Shown here: in pieces, positions 44,442 through 54,216 of the stretch
How the letters are laid out: the number at the start of each line of letters is the position of its first letter
Numbering within the stretch: the first letter of the stretch is position 1
DNA from: Pseudomonas sp. VD-NE ins
GTDB lineage: Bacteria; Pseudomonadota; Gammaproteobacteria; Pseudomonadales; Pseudomonadaceae
Assembly (NCBI RefSeq): GCF_031882575.1
Contig: NZ_CP134772.1
Span: 1,817,001-1,881,000, forward strand
DNA length: 64,000 nt
Direction: 5' to 3'
Notes under the pieces: generated by a model
Told to the model about the DNA's origin: nothing
What the model saw: only the letters and a program-made list of their open reading frames with translations
The model's database searches: none
Made by a program: the position numbers and the translations under genes

Positions 44442-45335
44442 TTATTTGTTGTCGCGAATCGAGAAGTTGGCCATGTGTTCCAGACCCTTGATCAGCGCCG
44501 AGTGGTCCCAGTTGCTGCCACCGATGGCCGCGCAGGTGCTGAACACTTGCTGGGCGTTGGCGGTGTTTGGCAGGTTGATGTTCAGCTCCTTGGCGCCTTG
44601 CAGGGCGAGGTTCAGGTCTTTCTGGTGCAGGCTGATGCGGAAGCCTGGATCGAAAGTGCCTTTGATCATGCGCTCGCCGTGCACTTCAAGAATCTTCGAG
44701 GAGGCGAAACCGCCCATCAGTGCTTCACGCACCTTGGCCGGATCAGCACCGTTTTTCGAAGCGAACAGCAGGGCTTCAGCAACGGCCTGAATGTTCAGGG
44801 CAACGATGATCTGGTTGGCGACTTTGGCGGTCTGACCGTCGCCATTGCCACCGACCAGAGTGATGTTCTTGCCCATGGCCTGGAACAGCGGCAGTGCGCG
44901 TTCGAAGGCATCGGCGTCGCCACCGATCATGATGCTCAGGGTCGCGGCTTTGGCGCCGACTTCACCGCCGGATACCGGTGCATCGAGGTATTGCGCGCCT
45001 TTTTCGTTGATCTTCGCTGCGAAGGCCTTGGTGGCGGTCGGCGAGATCGAGCTCATGTCGATAACGATTTTGCCTTTGCTCAGGCCTGCGGCAACGCCGT
45101 CGGCGCGGAACAGTACGTCGTCGACCTGTGGGGTATCCGGGACCATGACGATGATGAATTCAGCTTCCTGCGCGACTTCGCGCGGGTTGGCCAGGGCAAC
45201 GGCCCCAGCGGCAACCAGGTCAGCAGGGGCGGCGTCGTGGTGCGCCGACAGGAACAGGCTGTGACCGGCTTTCTGCAGGTTCGAAGCCATTGGGTGGCCC
45301 ATGATGCCGGTGCCGATAAATCCGATTTTAGCCAT
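44442..45335 (-). CDS. glxR: Tartronate semialdehyde reductase GlxR
   Basis: 297 residues. NAD-binding 'IGFIGTGIMGHPMASNLQKAGH' and the hydroxyacid dehydrogenase catalytic region ('DAPVSGGEVGAKAATL', 'GNGDGQTAKVANQ' with the catalytic Lys). Reduces tartronate semialdehyde to glycerate. Confidence 0.95.
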   Translation of the reverse strand: MAKIGFIGTGIMGHPMASNLQKAGHSLFLSAHHDAAPADLVAAGAVALANPREVAQEAEFIIVMVPDTPQVDDVLFRADGVAAGLSKGKIVIDMSSISPTATKAFAAKINEKGAQYLDAPVSGGEVGAKAATLSIMIGGDADAFERALPLFQAMGKNITLVGGNGDGQTAKVANQIIVALNIQAVAEALLFASKNGADPAKVREALMGGFASSKILEVHGERMIKGTFDPGFRISLHQKDLNLALQGAKELNINLPNTANAQQVFSTCAAIGGSNWDHSALIKGLEHMANFSIRDNK

Positions 45336-45390
45336 GAGAAAATCCTCTTGTTTTTATTGCTGCTTCAAGCAAAAAGGGAGCTGCTTTTAT

Positions 45391-45482
45391 GTGGGAGCGA
45401 GCCTGCTCGCGAATACGGTGGAACATTCAATATCCGTGTTGACTGAACCACCGCATTCGCGAGCAGGCTCGCTCCCACAGGG
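45391..45482. repeat. REP pair, class I
   Basis: Inverted REPs at 45391-45415 and 45455-45480 between hyi and glxR. Confidence 0.88.
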
Positions 45483-45497
45483 TTTTTGCAGTGTTCT

Positions 45498-46280
45498 TTA
45501 AATTGCGTTGTGGGTTTTCAGCCAGCCCAGGCCTGCTTCGGTGGTGGTCAGCGGCTTGTATTCACAGCCAACCCAACCCTGATAACCGATGCGGTCGAGG
45601 TGTTCGAACAGGAAGCGGTAGTTGATTTCACCGGTGCCTGGTTCGTTGCGCCCCGGGTTGTCCGCGAGCTGCACATGGTTGATCTCGCCCAGGTGCGATT
45701 GCAGGGTGCGGGCCAGATCGCCTTCCATGATTTGCATGTGATAGATGTCGTATTGCAGGAACAGATTGGCGCTGCCGACCTGCTCGCGAATCGACAGGGC
45801 TTGCGCCGTGTTGTTCAGGTAGAAGCCCGGGATGTCGCGGGTGTTGATCGCTTCCATCACCAGTTTGATGCCCGCTGCCTGCAGCTTGTCGGCGGCGTAT
45901 TTCAGGTTGGCGACGAAGGTCTTTTCTACCGTGGCATCGTCAACGCCTTGTGGACGGATACCGGCCAGGCAGTTGATCTGGGTGTTGCCCAGCACTTGCG
46001 CGTAGGCAATCGCCAGATCGACACCGGCGCGGAACTCTTCAACCCGATCCGGCAGGCACGCGATACCGCGTTCGCCCTTGGCCCAGTCACCGGCCGGCAG
46101 GTTGAACAGCACTTGGGTCAGACCGTTGGCGTCGAGCCTGGCCTTGATTTCAGCGGAGCTGAAGTCGTACGGGAACAGGTACTCGACACCGCTGAAACCG
46201 GCCTTGGCGGCGGCGTCGAAACGGGCAAGGAAATCCTGTTCGGTGAACAGCATGGACAGGTTGGCTGCGAAACGCGGCAT
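45498..46280 (-). CDS. hyi: Hydroxypyruvate isomerase Hyi
   Basis: 260 residues, xylose-isomerase-like TIM barrel ('MPRFAANLSMLFTEQDFLARFDAA', 'LVMEAINTRDIPGFYL', 'VGCEYKPLTTTEAGLGWL'). Interconverts hydroxypyruvate and tartronate semialdehyde. It lies between gcl and glxR as in E. coli and other pseudomonads. Confidence 0.95.
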   Translation of the reverse strand: MPRFAANLSMLFTEQDFLARFDAAAKAGFSGVEYLFPYDFSSAEIKARLDANGLTQVLFNLPAGDWAKGERGIACLPDRVEEFRAGVDLAIAYAQVLGNTQINCLAGIRPQGVDDATVEKTFVANLKYAADKLQAAGIKLVMEAINTRDIPGFYLNNTAQALSIREQVGSANLFLQYDIYHMQIMEGDLARTLQSHLGEINHVQLADNPGRNEPGTGEINYRFLFEHLDRIGYQGWVGCEYKPLTTTEAGLGWLKTHNAI

Positions 46281-46333
46281 GGTGGTCTCCTAAAAACGGA
46301 TGTGACACGGTTGGTCAGACTGAACGCGATCAG

Positions 46334-46463
46334 TCCCCTCTCCTGGGGGAGAGGTTTAGGGTGAGGGGGATCCTGAGTTTGATCCGAATTTTGCGATCAC
46401 CGCAAAAACGTTTCCCTCACCCCAGCCCTCCCGAAACGTCGGACCGCCCGGAGGGAGAGGGAG
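46334..46463. repeat. Class IV repeats
   Basis: Two oppositely oriented units (46334-46371 and 46413-46463) filling the gcl-hyi gap. Confidence 0.8.
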
Positions 46464-46473
46464 CTAATTACGA

Positions 46474-48249
46474 TCAATCAAGCAGCGAAATCGCCGTTGG
46501 CGCATCGTTGCCGACCAGCGCCAGGTCTTCGAATTCGTTGACGGCGTTGATCTCGGTACCCATGGAGATGTTGGTCACACGCTCCAGAATGATCTCGACG
46601 ATCACCGGCACCTTGAACTCTTCGATCATCTGTTCGGCCTTGCGCAGGGCAGGGGCGATTTCCGATGGTTCGAACACACGCAGTGCCTTACAGCCGAGGC
46701 CTTCAGCCACTGCGACGTGGTCAACACCGTAACCGTTGAGTTCCGGCGCGTTCAGGTTATCGAAGGACAGCTGCACGCAGTAGTCCATTTCGAACCCGCG
46801 CTGTGCCTGACGGATCAGACCCAGGTACGAGTTGTTCACCACGACGTGGATGTACGGCAGTTTGAACTGAGCGCCGACCGCCAGTTCTTCGATCATGAAC
46901 TGAAAGTCATAGTCCCCCGACAGGGCCACGACTTTGCGGCTCGGATCGGCCTTCACCACGCCCAGCGCTGCCGGAATGGTCCAGCCCAACGGGCCGGCCT
47001 GGCCGCAGTTGATCCAGTGACGCGGCTTGTAGACGTGCAGGAACTGCGCGCCGGCAATCTGCGACAGACCAATGGTGCTGACGTAGCAGGTGTCCTTGCC
47101 GAACACCTGGTTCATTTCTTCGTAAACGCGCTGTGGTTTCACCGGCACGTTGTCGAAGTGGGTCTTGCGATGCAGGCTGGCTTTGCGCTGCTGGCAGTCT
47201 TGCAGCCAAGCACTGCGGTTTTTCAGCTTGCCGGCGGCTTGCCATTCACGCGCTACTTCGATGAACACGGTCAGTGCAGCAGCGGCGTCGGAAACGATGC
47301 CCAGATCCGGCGTGAACACACGACCGATCTGCGTGCCTTCGATGTCGACGTGAATGAACTTGCGACCTTCGGTGTAAACGTCAACCGAACCGGTGTGACG
47401 GTTAGCCCAACGGTTACCGATCCCCAACACCACGTCGGATTTCAGCATCGTCGCGTTGCCGTAACGGTGCGAAGTCTGCAGGCCAACCATGCCGACCATC
47501 AGCGGGTGATCGTCCGGGATGGTGCCCCAGCCCATCAGGGTCGGGATAACCGGAATGCCGGTCAGTTCAGCGAACTCAACCAGCAGATCGCTGGCGTCGG
47601 CGTTGATGATGCCACCGCCGGCCACCAGCAATGGGCGCTCAGCCTGATCCAGCAGAGCCAAAGCCTTTTCAACCTGAACGCGGGTCGCGGTCGGCTTGGC
47701 CAGTGGCAGCGGCTGGTAAGCGTCGATGTCGAATTCGATCTCGGCCATCTGCACGTCGAACGGCAAGTCGATCAGTACTGGACCTGGACGGCCGGAGCGC
47801 ATTTCAAAGAACGCTTTCTGGAACGCGTAAGGCACTTGGCCCGGTTCCAGAACAGTGGTCGCCCACTTGGTGACTGGCTTGACGATGCTGGTGATGTCGA
47901 CCGCCTGGAAGTCTTCCTTGTGCATACGGGCGCGGGGTGCCTGGCCGGTGATGCAGAGGATTGGAATCGAGTCGGCCGAGGCGCTGTAGAGCCCGGTGAC
48001 CATGTCGGTACCGGCAGGGCCGGAAGTACCGATGCACACGCCGATGTTGCCGGCCTTGGTGCGGGTGTAGCCCTCGGCCATGTGCGAGGCGCCTTCAACG
48101 TGGCGAGCAAGGACGTGATCGATGCCACCGACTTTCTGCAAGGCGGAGTACAGCGGGTTGATGGCAGCGCCCGGGATGCCAAAAGCGGTATCAACCCCTT
48201 CACGGCGCATCACCAGAACGGCGGCTTCGATTGCTCTCATTTTGCTCAT
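46474..48249 (-). CDS. gcl: Glyoxylate carboligase Gcl
   Basis: 591 residues from ATG 48249 ([14 protein letters not shown]), the usual Gcl length. ThDP-dependent: N-terminal PYR domain ('[15 protein letters not shown]'), central domain, and C-terminal PP domain ('[18 protein letters not shown]'). Joins two glyoxylates to tartronate semialdehyde and CO2. First gene of the gcl-hyi-glxR-ttuD-pykA unit. Two TTGTATACAA palindromes lie upstream. Confidence 0.96.
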   Translation of the reverse strand: MSKMRAIEAAVLVMRREGVDTAFGIPGAAINPLYSALQKVGGIDHVLARHVEGASHMAEGYTRTKAGNIGVCIGTSGPAGTDMVTGLYSASADSIPILCITGQAPRARMHKEDFQAVDITSIVKPVTKWATTVLEPGQVPYAFQKAFFEMRSGRPGPVLIDLPFDVQMAEIEFDIDAYQPLPLAKPTATRVQVEKALALLDQAERPLLVAGGGIINADASDLLVEFAELTGIPVIPTLMGWGTIPDDHPLMVGMVGLQTSHRYGNATMLKSDVVLGIGNRWANRHTGSVDVYTEGRKFIHVDIEGTQIGRVFTPDLGIVSDAAAALTVFIEVAREWQAAGKLKNRSAWLQDCQQRKASLHRKTHFDNVPVKPQRVYEEMNQVFGKDTCYVSTIGLSQIAGAQFLHVYKPRHWINCGQAGPLGWTIPAALGVVKADPSRKVVALSGDYDFQFMIEELAVGAQFKLPYIHVVVNNSYLGLIRQAQRGFEMDYCVQLSFDNLNAPELNGYGVDHVAVAEGLGCKALRVFEPSEIAPALRKAEQMIEEFKVPVIVEIILERVTNISMGTEINAVNEFEDLALVGNDAPTAISLLD

Positions 48250-48276
48250 GGTTTTGTGCCTCTTTACGTTTTGTAA

Positions 48277-48286
48277 TTGTATACAA
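48277..48286. promoter_or_regulatory. TTGTATACAA palindrome, proximal to gcl
   Basis: A perfect ten-base palindrome 28 nt before the gcl start, repeated exactly at 48415-48424. Spacing and duplication point to an operator of a GntR-type or similar regulator not encoded here. Confidence 0.6.
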
Positions 48287-48414
48287 GTGGCTTTGCGCAG
48301 AGTGTATTCACGGCGGATGGCGCAGGTCAATCCATTTTCTCAAGCGCCTGTTTCATTCGTCGGAAGCCTGTCTGAGTGTGGCTTTTCGTCGCATGTGGCG
48401 CTTTTCGAGAATTA

Positions 48415-48424
48415 TTGTATACAA
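48415..48424. promoter_or_regulatory. TTGTATACAA palindrome, distal copy
   Basis: Second exact copy, 138 bases from the first and 94 nt before the divergent GlcG/HbpS-like gene, so it could serve both directions. Confidence 0.6.
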
Positions 48425-48517
48425 AAAAATAACTCATTGTGTTCTATTTATTGCATCGGGCTGCGGCAGAAAAGCGCAGCTCCACGACTTTCCCTATAAC
48501 AAAATGAGGACGGCACC

Positions 48518-48958
48518 ATGAGCGCTTTAACCTTGAAAGTCGCAGTCAACCTGGTCAACGAAGCCATCAATGCAGGGCGCGGCATCAACGCCGCGCCGCT
48601 GACCATCGCGGTACTCGATACCGGCGGCCACCTGATCACCCTGCAACGCGAAGACGGCGCCAGCCTGCTGCGCCCGAACATCGCCATCGGCAAAGCCTGG
48701 GGCGCGATTGCTCTGGGTAAAGGCTCGCGCCTACTGGCACTGGATGCACAACAACGCCCGGCGTTTATTGCCGCGCTCAACAGCATGGGCCAGGGCAGCG
48801 TCGTGCCGGCACCGGGCGGTGTGTTGATTCGGGATCAGGCGGGGAACGTGCTGGGCGCGATCGGGATTAGCGGTGATCTGTCGGATATTGATGAGCAGGT
48901 GGCGATCAGGGCGGTGGAGGCGCTGGAGTTGCGGGCGGATGCGGGGGTGGCTGCTTGA
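48518..48958 (+). CDS. GlcG/HbpS family protein
   Basis: 146 residues of a single GlcG/HbpS domain ('LVNEAINAGRGINAAPLTIAVLDTGGHLI', 'VVPAPGGVLIRDQAGNVLGAIGISG'). Homologues sit in glycolate/glyoxylate operons; activity is unclear (heme or cobalamin/small-ligand binding in relatives). Divergent from gcl. Confidence 0.88.
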   Translation: MSALTLKVAVNLVNEAINAGRGINAAPLTIAVLDTGGHLITLQREDGASLLRPNIAIGKAWGAIALGKGSRLLALDAQQRPAFIAALNSMGQGSVVPAPGGVLIRDQAGNVLGAIGISGDLSDIDEQVAIRAVEALELRADAGVAA

Positions 48959-48979
48959 ATCTGCGTTGATTGAATAACC

Positions 48980-49076
48980 GCTATCGCGAGCAGGCTCACT
49001 CCTACAGGTTTGTGTTCTGGCACATAAAGTGTGAACACCTCAAATCCCTGTGGTAGCGAGCTTGCTCGCGAAGGCG
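48980..49076. repeat. REP pair, class I, upstream of RAYT gene
   Basis: REPs at 48980-49008 (degenerate) and 49047-49075, in inverted orientation. With 49647-49725 they flank the transposase gene on both sides. Confidence 0.85.
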
Positions 49077-49167
49077 ATTCAACGGAAACATCTTGCTAAC
49101 AGTCTTGACGCTTCCTCCTCGTGTGCAGATCTAACCTTTCAGGTCATCTCTTGAAAGGGGCAAAGGA

Positions 49168-49626
49168 ATGCCGAAACTTTCCGCTTCACATCGCTTGCGC
49201 TTTGGTCGTTACGACGAGCTCAACCGAATTTATCTGTTGACTGCCAATACCCTATATCGCGAACCTGTTTTCCACGATTTTGCATTGGGCAGGTTGGTCG
49301 TTGAGCAATTTCGACGCGCCCAAGAACAGGGCTTTGCCGACTCTTTGGCGTGGGTAGTTATGCCTGACCACTTTCATTGGTTGATCGATTTGAAGCGAGG
49401 CTCCTTGAGTGACCTGATGCAACGAACAAAATCCTTGAGCGCGCGGGCTGTGAATATGGCAGCGGATAGAAAAGGCAGTCTGTGGCAGCAGGGATTTCAC
49501 GATCGGGCACTGCGCAGAGAGGAGGATCTGGTGAAAATAGCGCGATATGTCGTGGCCAACCCATTGCGAGCAGGCTTAGTGCAAAAGTTTGGCGATTATC
49601 CGCTGTGGGATGCGATTTGGGTCTGA
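49168..49626 (+). mobile_element. REP-associated tyrosine transposase (RAYT)
   Basis: 152 residues of the IS200/TnpA_REP family: HUH motif H68-F69-H70 in 'MPDHFHWLIDL' and the catalytic Tyr127 in 'KIARYVVANP'. A GGGGCAAAGG site precedes the ATG. Flanked by inverted class I REP pairs, the arrangement expected for a RAYT that mobilises or maintains these REPs. The gene looks intact. Confidence 0.95.
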
Positions 49627-49646
49627 CAGGCTAACCGAGTCGCTCC

Positions 49647-49725
49647 ATTCGCGAGCAAGCTCGCTCCCACAGGGGATTTGTGAACGCCACAGATCCAATG
49701 TGTGAGCGAGCTTGCTCGCGATGGG
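49647..49725. repeat. REP pair, class I, downstream of RAYT gene
   Basis: Inverted REPs at 49648-49675 and 49700-49724, between RAYT and the convergent TetR gene. Confidence 0.88.
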
Positions 49726-49737
49726 GTCACCGCAGTC

Positions 49738-50346
49738 TTACTGGTCCGGCTCACACCCTTTCAACACCAACCGGATAATCGTCTGCGCCGCGGCCTCATA
49801 ATCCGCCTCATCCAGCTTGTCTTTCCCGGTGACCGCAGAAATCTGCCAGTCGAAGTCGGCGTAGGTCTGGGTCGCGGCCCAGATGCTGAACATCAGGTGA
49901 TTCGGGTCGATCGGGGCGATCTGGCCGCGGTCGATCCAGCTCTGGATGCAGTCGATGTTGTGCTTGGCCTGGCTGTTGAGCTGCTCGACCAGGTCGGCGC
50001 TCAGGTGCGGGGCGCCGTGCATGATTTCGCTGGCGAACACTTTCGAGGCGAAGGGCAGGTCGCGGGAGATGCGGATCTTCGAGCGGATGTAGCCGCTCAG
50101 CACTTCGCTCGGTACGCCGTCCGGATTGAACGGGGTCGAAGCCTGCAAAATCGGCACGATGATGCTTTCCAATACCTCGCGGTAGAGGTTTTCCTTGGAC
50201 TTGAAGTAGTAGTAGACGTTGGGCTTGGGCAATCCCGCCTTGGCGGCGATGTCGCTGGTTTTGGTCGCAGCGAAGCCCTTGTCGGCAAACTCCTCACTGG
50301 CGGCACGCAGGATCAGTTCTTTGTTGCGCTCGCGGATTGTGCTCAT
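49738..50346 (-). CDS. TetR family regulator (RutR-like)
   Basis: 202 residues from ATG 50346 (MSTIRERNKELIL). N-terminal helix-turn-helix ('TKTSDIAAKAGLPKPNVYYYFKSKENLY') and a RutR-type C-terminal domain. RutR relatives sense pyrimidines or related bases. The gcl operon 1.5 kb away, linked to purine/ureide breakdown, is a possible but unproven target. Confidence 0.9.
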   Translation of the reverse strand: MSTIRERNKELILRAASEEFADKGFAATKTSDIAAKAGLPKPNVYYYFKSKENLYREVLESIIVPILQASTPFNPDGVPSEVLSGYIRSKIRISRDLPFASKVFASEIMHGAPHLSADLVEQLNSQAKHNIDCIQSWIDRGQIAPIDPNHLMFSIWAATQTYADFDWQISAVTGKDKLDEADYEAAAQTIIRLVLKGCEPDQ

Positions 50347-50481
50347 AAACCCGGTGGTTCCTTGCCTGTTCTGGCGGTTGCGCATGGTAGCACCGGCCTC
50401 GCGCAGCGCTCAAGAATGCCCCGTGTGGTCTGTGGTCGCGTTATGCTTCGCACCATTCATACATAAAAGGAAACAGGATTC

Positions 50482-51396
50482 ATGGCAGGAAGCAGTTTGC
50501 TGGTGCTGGTCGACGATATTGCCACCGTGCTGGATGACGTGGCGTTGATGAGCAAAATGGCCGCCAAGAAGACCGCCGGCGTGCTCGGCGACGACCTGGC
50601 GCTCAACGCCCAGCAGGTCTCCGGCGTGCGTGCCGAGCGGGAAATTCCGGTGGTCTGGGCCGTGGCCAAGGGCTCGTTCGTCAATAAATTGATCCTGGTG
50701 CCATCGGCGCTGGCGATCAGTGCGTTCGTACCATGGCTGGTGACGCCGCTGTTGATGGTCGGTGGTGCGTACCTGTGCTTCGAGGGTTTCGAGAAGCTTG
50801 CGCACAAATTTTTGCACAGCAAGGCTGAAGACGACGCCGAACATGTGCAACTGACTGAGGCGGTAGCTGATCCGGCGACCGATCTGGTGGCGTACGAGAA
50901 GGACAAGATCAAAGGCGCAATCCGCACTGACTTTATTCTGTCCGCAGAAATTATCGCCATCACCTTGGGCACCGTGGCGGATGCTTCGCTGACGCAACAG
51001 GTGATCGTGATGTCCGGTATCGCGATCGTCATGACGGTTGGCGTTTACGGCTTGGTGGCGGGCATCGTCAAGCTCGACGATCTCGGTTTGTGGCTGACCC
51101 AGAAGCCTGGGCAGGTCGCGCAGAAAGTCGGCAGCGGCATTTTGAGTGCGGCACCGTACATGATGAAAACCCTGTCGGTGGTCGGTACGGCAGCTATGTT
51201 CCTGGTCGGCGGCGGCATCCTCACCCACGGCGTGCCGGTGATTCATCACTGGATTGAAGGCGTTGGCGCGGCGGCCGGTGGTGCCGGGTTTGCGGTACCG
51301 ATGTTGCTCAATGGTGTGGCGGGGATCATCGCTGGTGCGGTGGTGTTGGCGGTGGTTTCCGTCGTCGGCAAAATCTGGAAATCTGTTAAAGGCTAA
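50482..51396 (+). CDS. DUF808 family inner membrane protein (YedI-like)
   Basis: 304 residues, close to the 305 of E. coli YedI. It begins '[21 protein letters not shown]' with a cytosolic N-terminal region, followed by about six membrane segments ending '[24 protein letters not shown]'. Function unknown in the family. Confidence 0.92.
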   Translation: MAGSSLLVLVDDIATVLDDVALMSKMAAKKTAGVLGDDLALNAQQVSGVRAEREIPVVWAVAKGSFVNKLILVPSALAISAFVPWLVTPLLMVGGAYLCFEGFEKLAHKFLHSKAEDDAEHVQLTEAVADPATDLVAYEKDKIKGAIRTDFILSAEIIAITLGTVADASLTQQVIVMSGIAIVMTVGVYGLVAGIVKLDDLGLWLTQKPGQVAQKVGSGILSAAPYMMKTLSVVGTAAMFLVGGGILTHGVPVIHHWIEGVGAAAGGAGFAVPMLLNGVAGIIAGAVVLAVVSVVGKIWKSVKG

Positions 51397-51478
51397 AAGA
51401 TCGCAGCCTTCGGCAGCTCCTACATGGGCATCGCGCACCCCCTGTAGGAGCTGCCGCAGGCTGCGATCCCTTGATCTT
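51396..51478. repeat. REP pair, class II
   Basis: Inverted copies at 51397-51424 and 51443-51478, followed directly by the terminator. Confidence 0.88.
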
Positions 51479-51480
51479 AA

Positions 51481-51523
51481 AAAAAAGGGCCATTCGACTC
51501 GCATCGAATGGCCCTTTTTTGTA
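51481..51523. terminator. Bidirectional terminator between DUF808 and mlaA
   Basis: AAAAGGGCCATTCGA-CTCGCA-TCGAATGGCCCTTTT, a long perfect stem with A and T runs; serves both convergent genes. Confidence 0.9.
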
Positions 51524-51534
51524 CCTGCCGAAAA

Positions 51535-52323
51535 CTACTCGGCGATCTGCAACTTGCGCGCCTCGGTGTACACGTAGCGCACTTTCTCGTACTCGAACGG
51601 CGAGTTCATCTGGCCGTAACGGAAGCTGGTCTGATAACGCTTGTCGACTGCACGCAACGCCCAGATTTCCGGGTGGTTGGAGCTGACTTCGGAAACGTTG
51701 AGGAAGTTGATCGCTGACTCGGCGGTGTAATCCACGGCAAGACCGGCGGTGTCGCGGATGTTCGACGGGCCGAAGATCGGCAGTACGAAGTAGGCGCCGC
51801 CCGGTACACCGTAGAAGCCCAGGGTCTGGCCGAAGTCTTCGCTCTGACGCGGCAGGCCCATGGCGGTCGCCGGGTCCCACAGGCCGGCGATGCCGATGGT
51901 GGTGTTGAGCAGCAGGCGCGCGGTGGTTTCCATCGAGCGCTGACCTTTGAACTGCAACAGGCTGTTGACCAGGTTCGGCACGTCACCGAGGTTGTTGAAG
52001 AAGTTGCTCACCCCGGTACGCACGAAGCTTGGCGTGATGTAACGGTAGCCATCGACCACCGGCAGGAACACCCATTGGTCGAAGCGATAGTTGAAGTGGT
52101 AAACCCGGCGGTTCCACGATTCCAGCGGGTCGTAGACGTTCAGCGCGTTGAGCGTCGAACGCTCGAATTCGCGCTGATCCAGCCCCGGGTTGAACTTGAG
52201 TTTGGACAGCGGCTCCTTGAAGCCGTCGCTGTCGACGACCACCGGCGCGTTGGCTTTACTGTTGTCGGCCTGGGCCACGCCTGCGCAGAGGAGCGCTGCC
52301 ATCAGCAGGAGATATTTAGCCAC
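51535..52323 (-). CDS. mlaA: Outer membrane lipid-asymmetry protein MlaA (VacJ)
   Basis: 262 residues with the MlaA core ('DPLESWNRRVYHFNYRFDQW', 'QSEDFGQTLGFYGVPGGAYFVLPIFGPSNIRDT'). It removes surface-exposed phospholipids and passes them to MlaC. The signal peptide ends 'GVAQA' with no good lipobox, unlike the E. coli lipoprotein. It overlaps the upstream alpha/beta hydrolase gene by eight bases. Confidence 0.93.
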   Translation of the reverse strand: MAKYLLLMAALLCAGVAQADNSKANAPVVVDSDGFKEPLSKLKFNPGLDQREFERSTLNALNVYDPLESWNRRVYHFNYRFDQWVFLPVVDGYRYITPSFVRTGVSNFFNNLGDVPNLVNSLLQFKGQRSMETTARLLLNTTIGIAGLWDPATAMGLPRQSEDFGQTLGFYGVPGGAYFVLPIFGPSNIRDTAGLAVDYTAESAINFLNVSEVSSNHPEIWALRAVDKRYQTSFRYGQMNSPFEYEKVRYVYTEARKLQIAE

Positions 52324-53614
52324 GGAAGAACTCCAGCATGGCGTCGCTGTTGACGCGGTAGTTAAGGTTGCCGCAATGGCCGCCCAGTGGATAAACGGTC
52401 AGACGATCACCGAACGTTTTACGCAGGAAACCGAGGTCGCCCGGGCCGAGGATCACGTCGTCGGCGTTGTGCATCACGGCGATTTTCGGGCTGTCGTGCA
52501 GATAATCCTTGAGCGCATACAGGCTGACCTGATCGATCAGTTGCAGCAGGCTGCCGCCGTCGGTGCGTGCACGCCACATCGGGATCACCTGATCGGTCAG
52601 GTAACAGTCGAAGTCGCACTGCAACGCACGTTTGAGAAACGGCGTGAGGCTGGTGCCTTCGGTGATCGGGAATTTCGGCGGGGTGATCAGACCGCGACGG
52701 TTGATCAGATCTGAGGTGAAGGCAATGTCGGCCGCCGAGAAGCGGAACGAGGTGCCGATCAGCATCGCCATCTGTTCGTTGGTCAGGTGCTGCTTGGACT
52801 GCTGGAAGTCGTAGAGCAGCGCATCGTTGAGGTCGATGTAGCCTTTCTGCTGGAAGTAGCGGGTCAACTTCGACAGTACCAGCTCATAGAATGTGGTGCT
52901 GGTATTGATGCCTTTAACTTCGGTTTGCACCAGTTTGTCGAGGTTGGTCACCGAGGTGTAGAGGTTGACCGGCGGATTGAGCAGCAGCACTTTCTTGAAG
53001 TTGAAGCTGCGGCGCGTCTCGTCCAGATGCGCTACGAAGGCGGCATCAAGGGCGCCGAGGCTGTAACCGGTCAGGTAATACTCGGTGACTGGCAGCTTGG
53101 GATTTTGCGCGCGCACGGCCTGCATCACCCGGTACATGTCTTCGGCGTCTTCCTTGGTTACGCCCGGGGTGGCGAAGCGCGAGGCAGCGCTGATGAAGTC
53201 GAAACTGGTTGGCGAAGACAGCTGCACGACATGGTAGCCGGCCTTGTAGTAGAGCTTTTTCAGGTATTCGTTGAGCGTGCTGTCATAGCGCGCGCCGGTG
53301 CCGGCGATCAGGAAGATCAGCGGTGCTGGCTTGTCCTGGGTGGCGATGCGATAGGTGAGCTTTTTTACCGCCCAGAAGTTGTCCGGCAGGATGAACTCTC
53401 GCTCCGGGCGCAACGTCAGGCTGCGGTCCGACTGATTGATGTCGTCGTCCAGCGGCAATTCCGGGCGCAAGTCCGGCGGGGTCGTGGCGATGGTCGCCTC
53501 GAACGGGTTGGTCAGGGGATAGCCATAACTGGCGGCGTCGATATCCACCGCCAGTGCGGACGCACTCAGAATAAGGCCGCTGAACAGCGCGGCGAAGCGC
53601 AAGGAACGGAGCAT
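52316..53614 (-). CDS. Exported alpha/beta hydrolase
   Basis: 432 residues. Signal peptide, then 'PLIFLIAGTGARYDS' and a nucleophile elbow GYSLG in 'YYLTGYSLGALDA', with a late His in 'YPLGGHCGNLN' as likely catalytic partner. Often mislabelled serine/threonine kinase in pseudomonads. The overlap with mlaA implies co-expression and perhaps a lipase-like role in envelope lipid turnover. Confidence 0.87.
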   Translation of the reverse strand: MLRSLRFAALFSGLILSASALAVDIDAASYGYPLTNPFEATIATTPPDLRPELPLDDDINQSDRSLTLRPEREFILPDNFWAVKKLTYRIATQDKPAPLIFLIAGTGARYDSTLNEYLKKLYYKAGYHVVQLSSPTSFDFISAASRFATPGVTKEDAEDMYRVMQAVRAQNPKLPVTEYYLTGYSLGALDAAFVAHLDETRRSFNFKKVLLLNPPVNLYTSVTNLDKLVQTEVKGINTSTTFYELVLSKLTRYFQQKGYIDLNDALLYDFQQSKQHLTNEQMAMLIGTSFRFSAADIAFTSDLINRRGLITPPKFPITEGTSLTPFLKRALQCDFDCYLTDQVIPMWRARTDGGSLLQLIDQVSLYALKDYLHDSPKIAVMHNADDVILGPGDLGFLRKTFGDRLTVYPLGGHCGNLNYRVNSDAMLEFFRG

Positions 53615-53839
53615 GACTAGATCCCTTAGAGGAAGGTGCCGAATGAAGTTCGCAGGCTATGACCACCGGGTGTGCGCCAAAGTGCCATGCTGCGGCACCA
53701 AACAGGCAGAATTCGGAGTAATAGTAGCTGGACGATACACTTTGCACGCCCCGAATGAACAGTTAACAGTTGTTAGTTCTTGCACACGGCTGGTGGCAGA
53801 TTAAGCTGGCCGCCGATTTCCGAAGATTGGAGTGTTTAA

Positions 53840-54208
53840 ATGTCCCGCCGTTTGCCCGTGATTCTGCTGCTCGTTCTGTTGCCGTTGTGGCTGGCCGCCA
53901 GCTATGGCGCGCGTTATGGCTTTATGGAGGACGGAAAGTGGGTGGGCATCTGCGTGGATGAGGCCAGTCGCTGGGAATGTCAGGTGCGGTCGAACCTGGG
54001 CTTGATGATTCACTTCAAGGTGTTGGGCTGGACGGCACTGGGCGCCGCGTTGATCAGTTTCGTCTTGCCGGGGCGGGCAGGGTGGTGGCTGGCGGTGCTG
54101 GCGCTGGTATTCGGGGCGCCAGCACTGGCGTTGTACAACACCACGTTGGCGGTGTTTGCGCTGGTGATTGCCGGGTTGCGTCTGGTCCGCGAGTCCCGCA
54201 GCGTCTGA
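53840..54208 (+). CDS. Small membrane protein, function unknown
   Basis: 122 residues. N-terminal hydrophobic segment, a short periplasmic loop with two Cys ('VGICVDEASRWECQV'), then three hydrophobic segments. No recognised family. Divergent from the hydrolase-mlaA pair. Confidence 0.8.
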   Translation: MSRRLPVILLLVLLPLWLAASYGARYGFMEDGKWVGICVDEASRWECQVRSNLGLMIHFKVLGWTALGAALISFVLPGRAGWWLAVLALVFGAPALALYNTTLAVFALVIAGLRLVRESRSV

Positions 54209-54216
54209 CAGTCAGT

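Noticed and set aside
46717..48276. 519-residue plus-strand frame opposite gcl
   Set aside because: Shadow frame; no domain, and gcl is clear.
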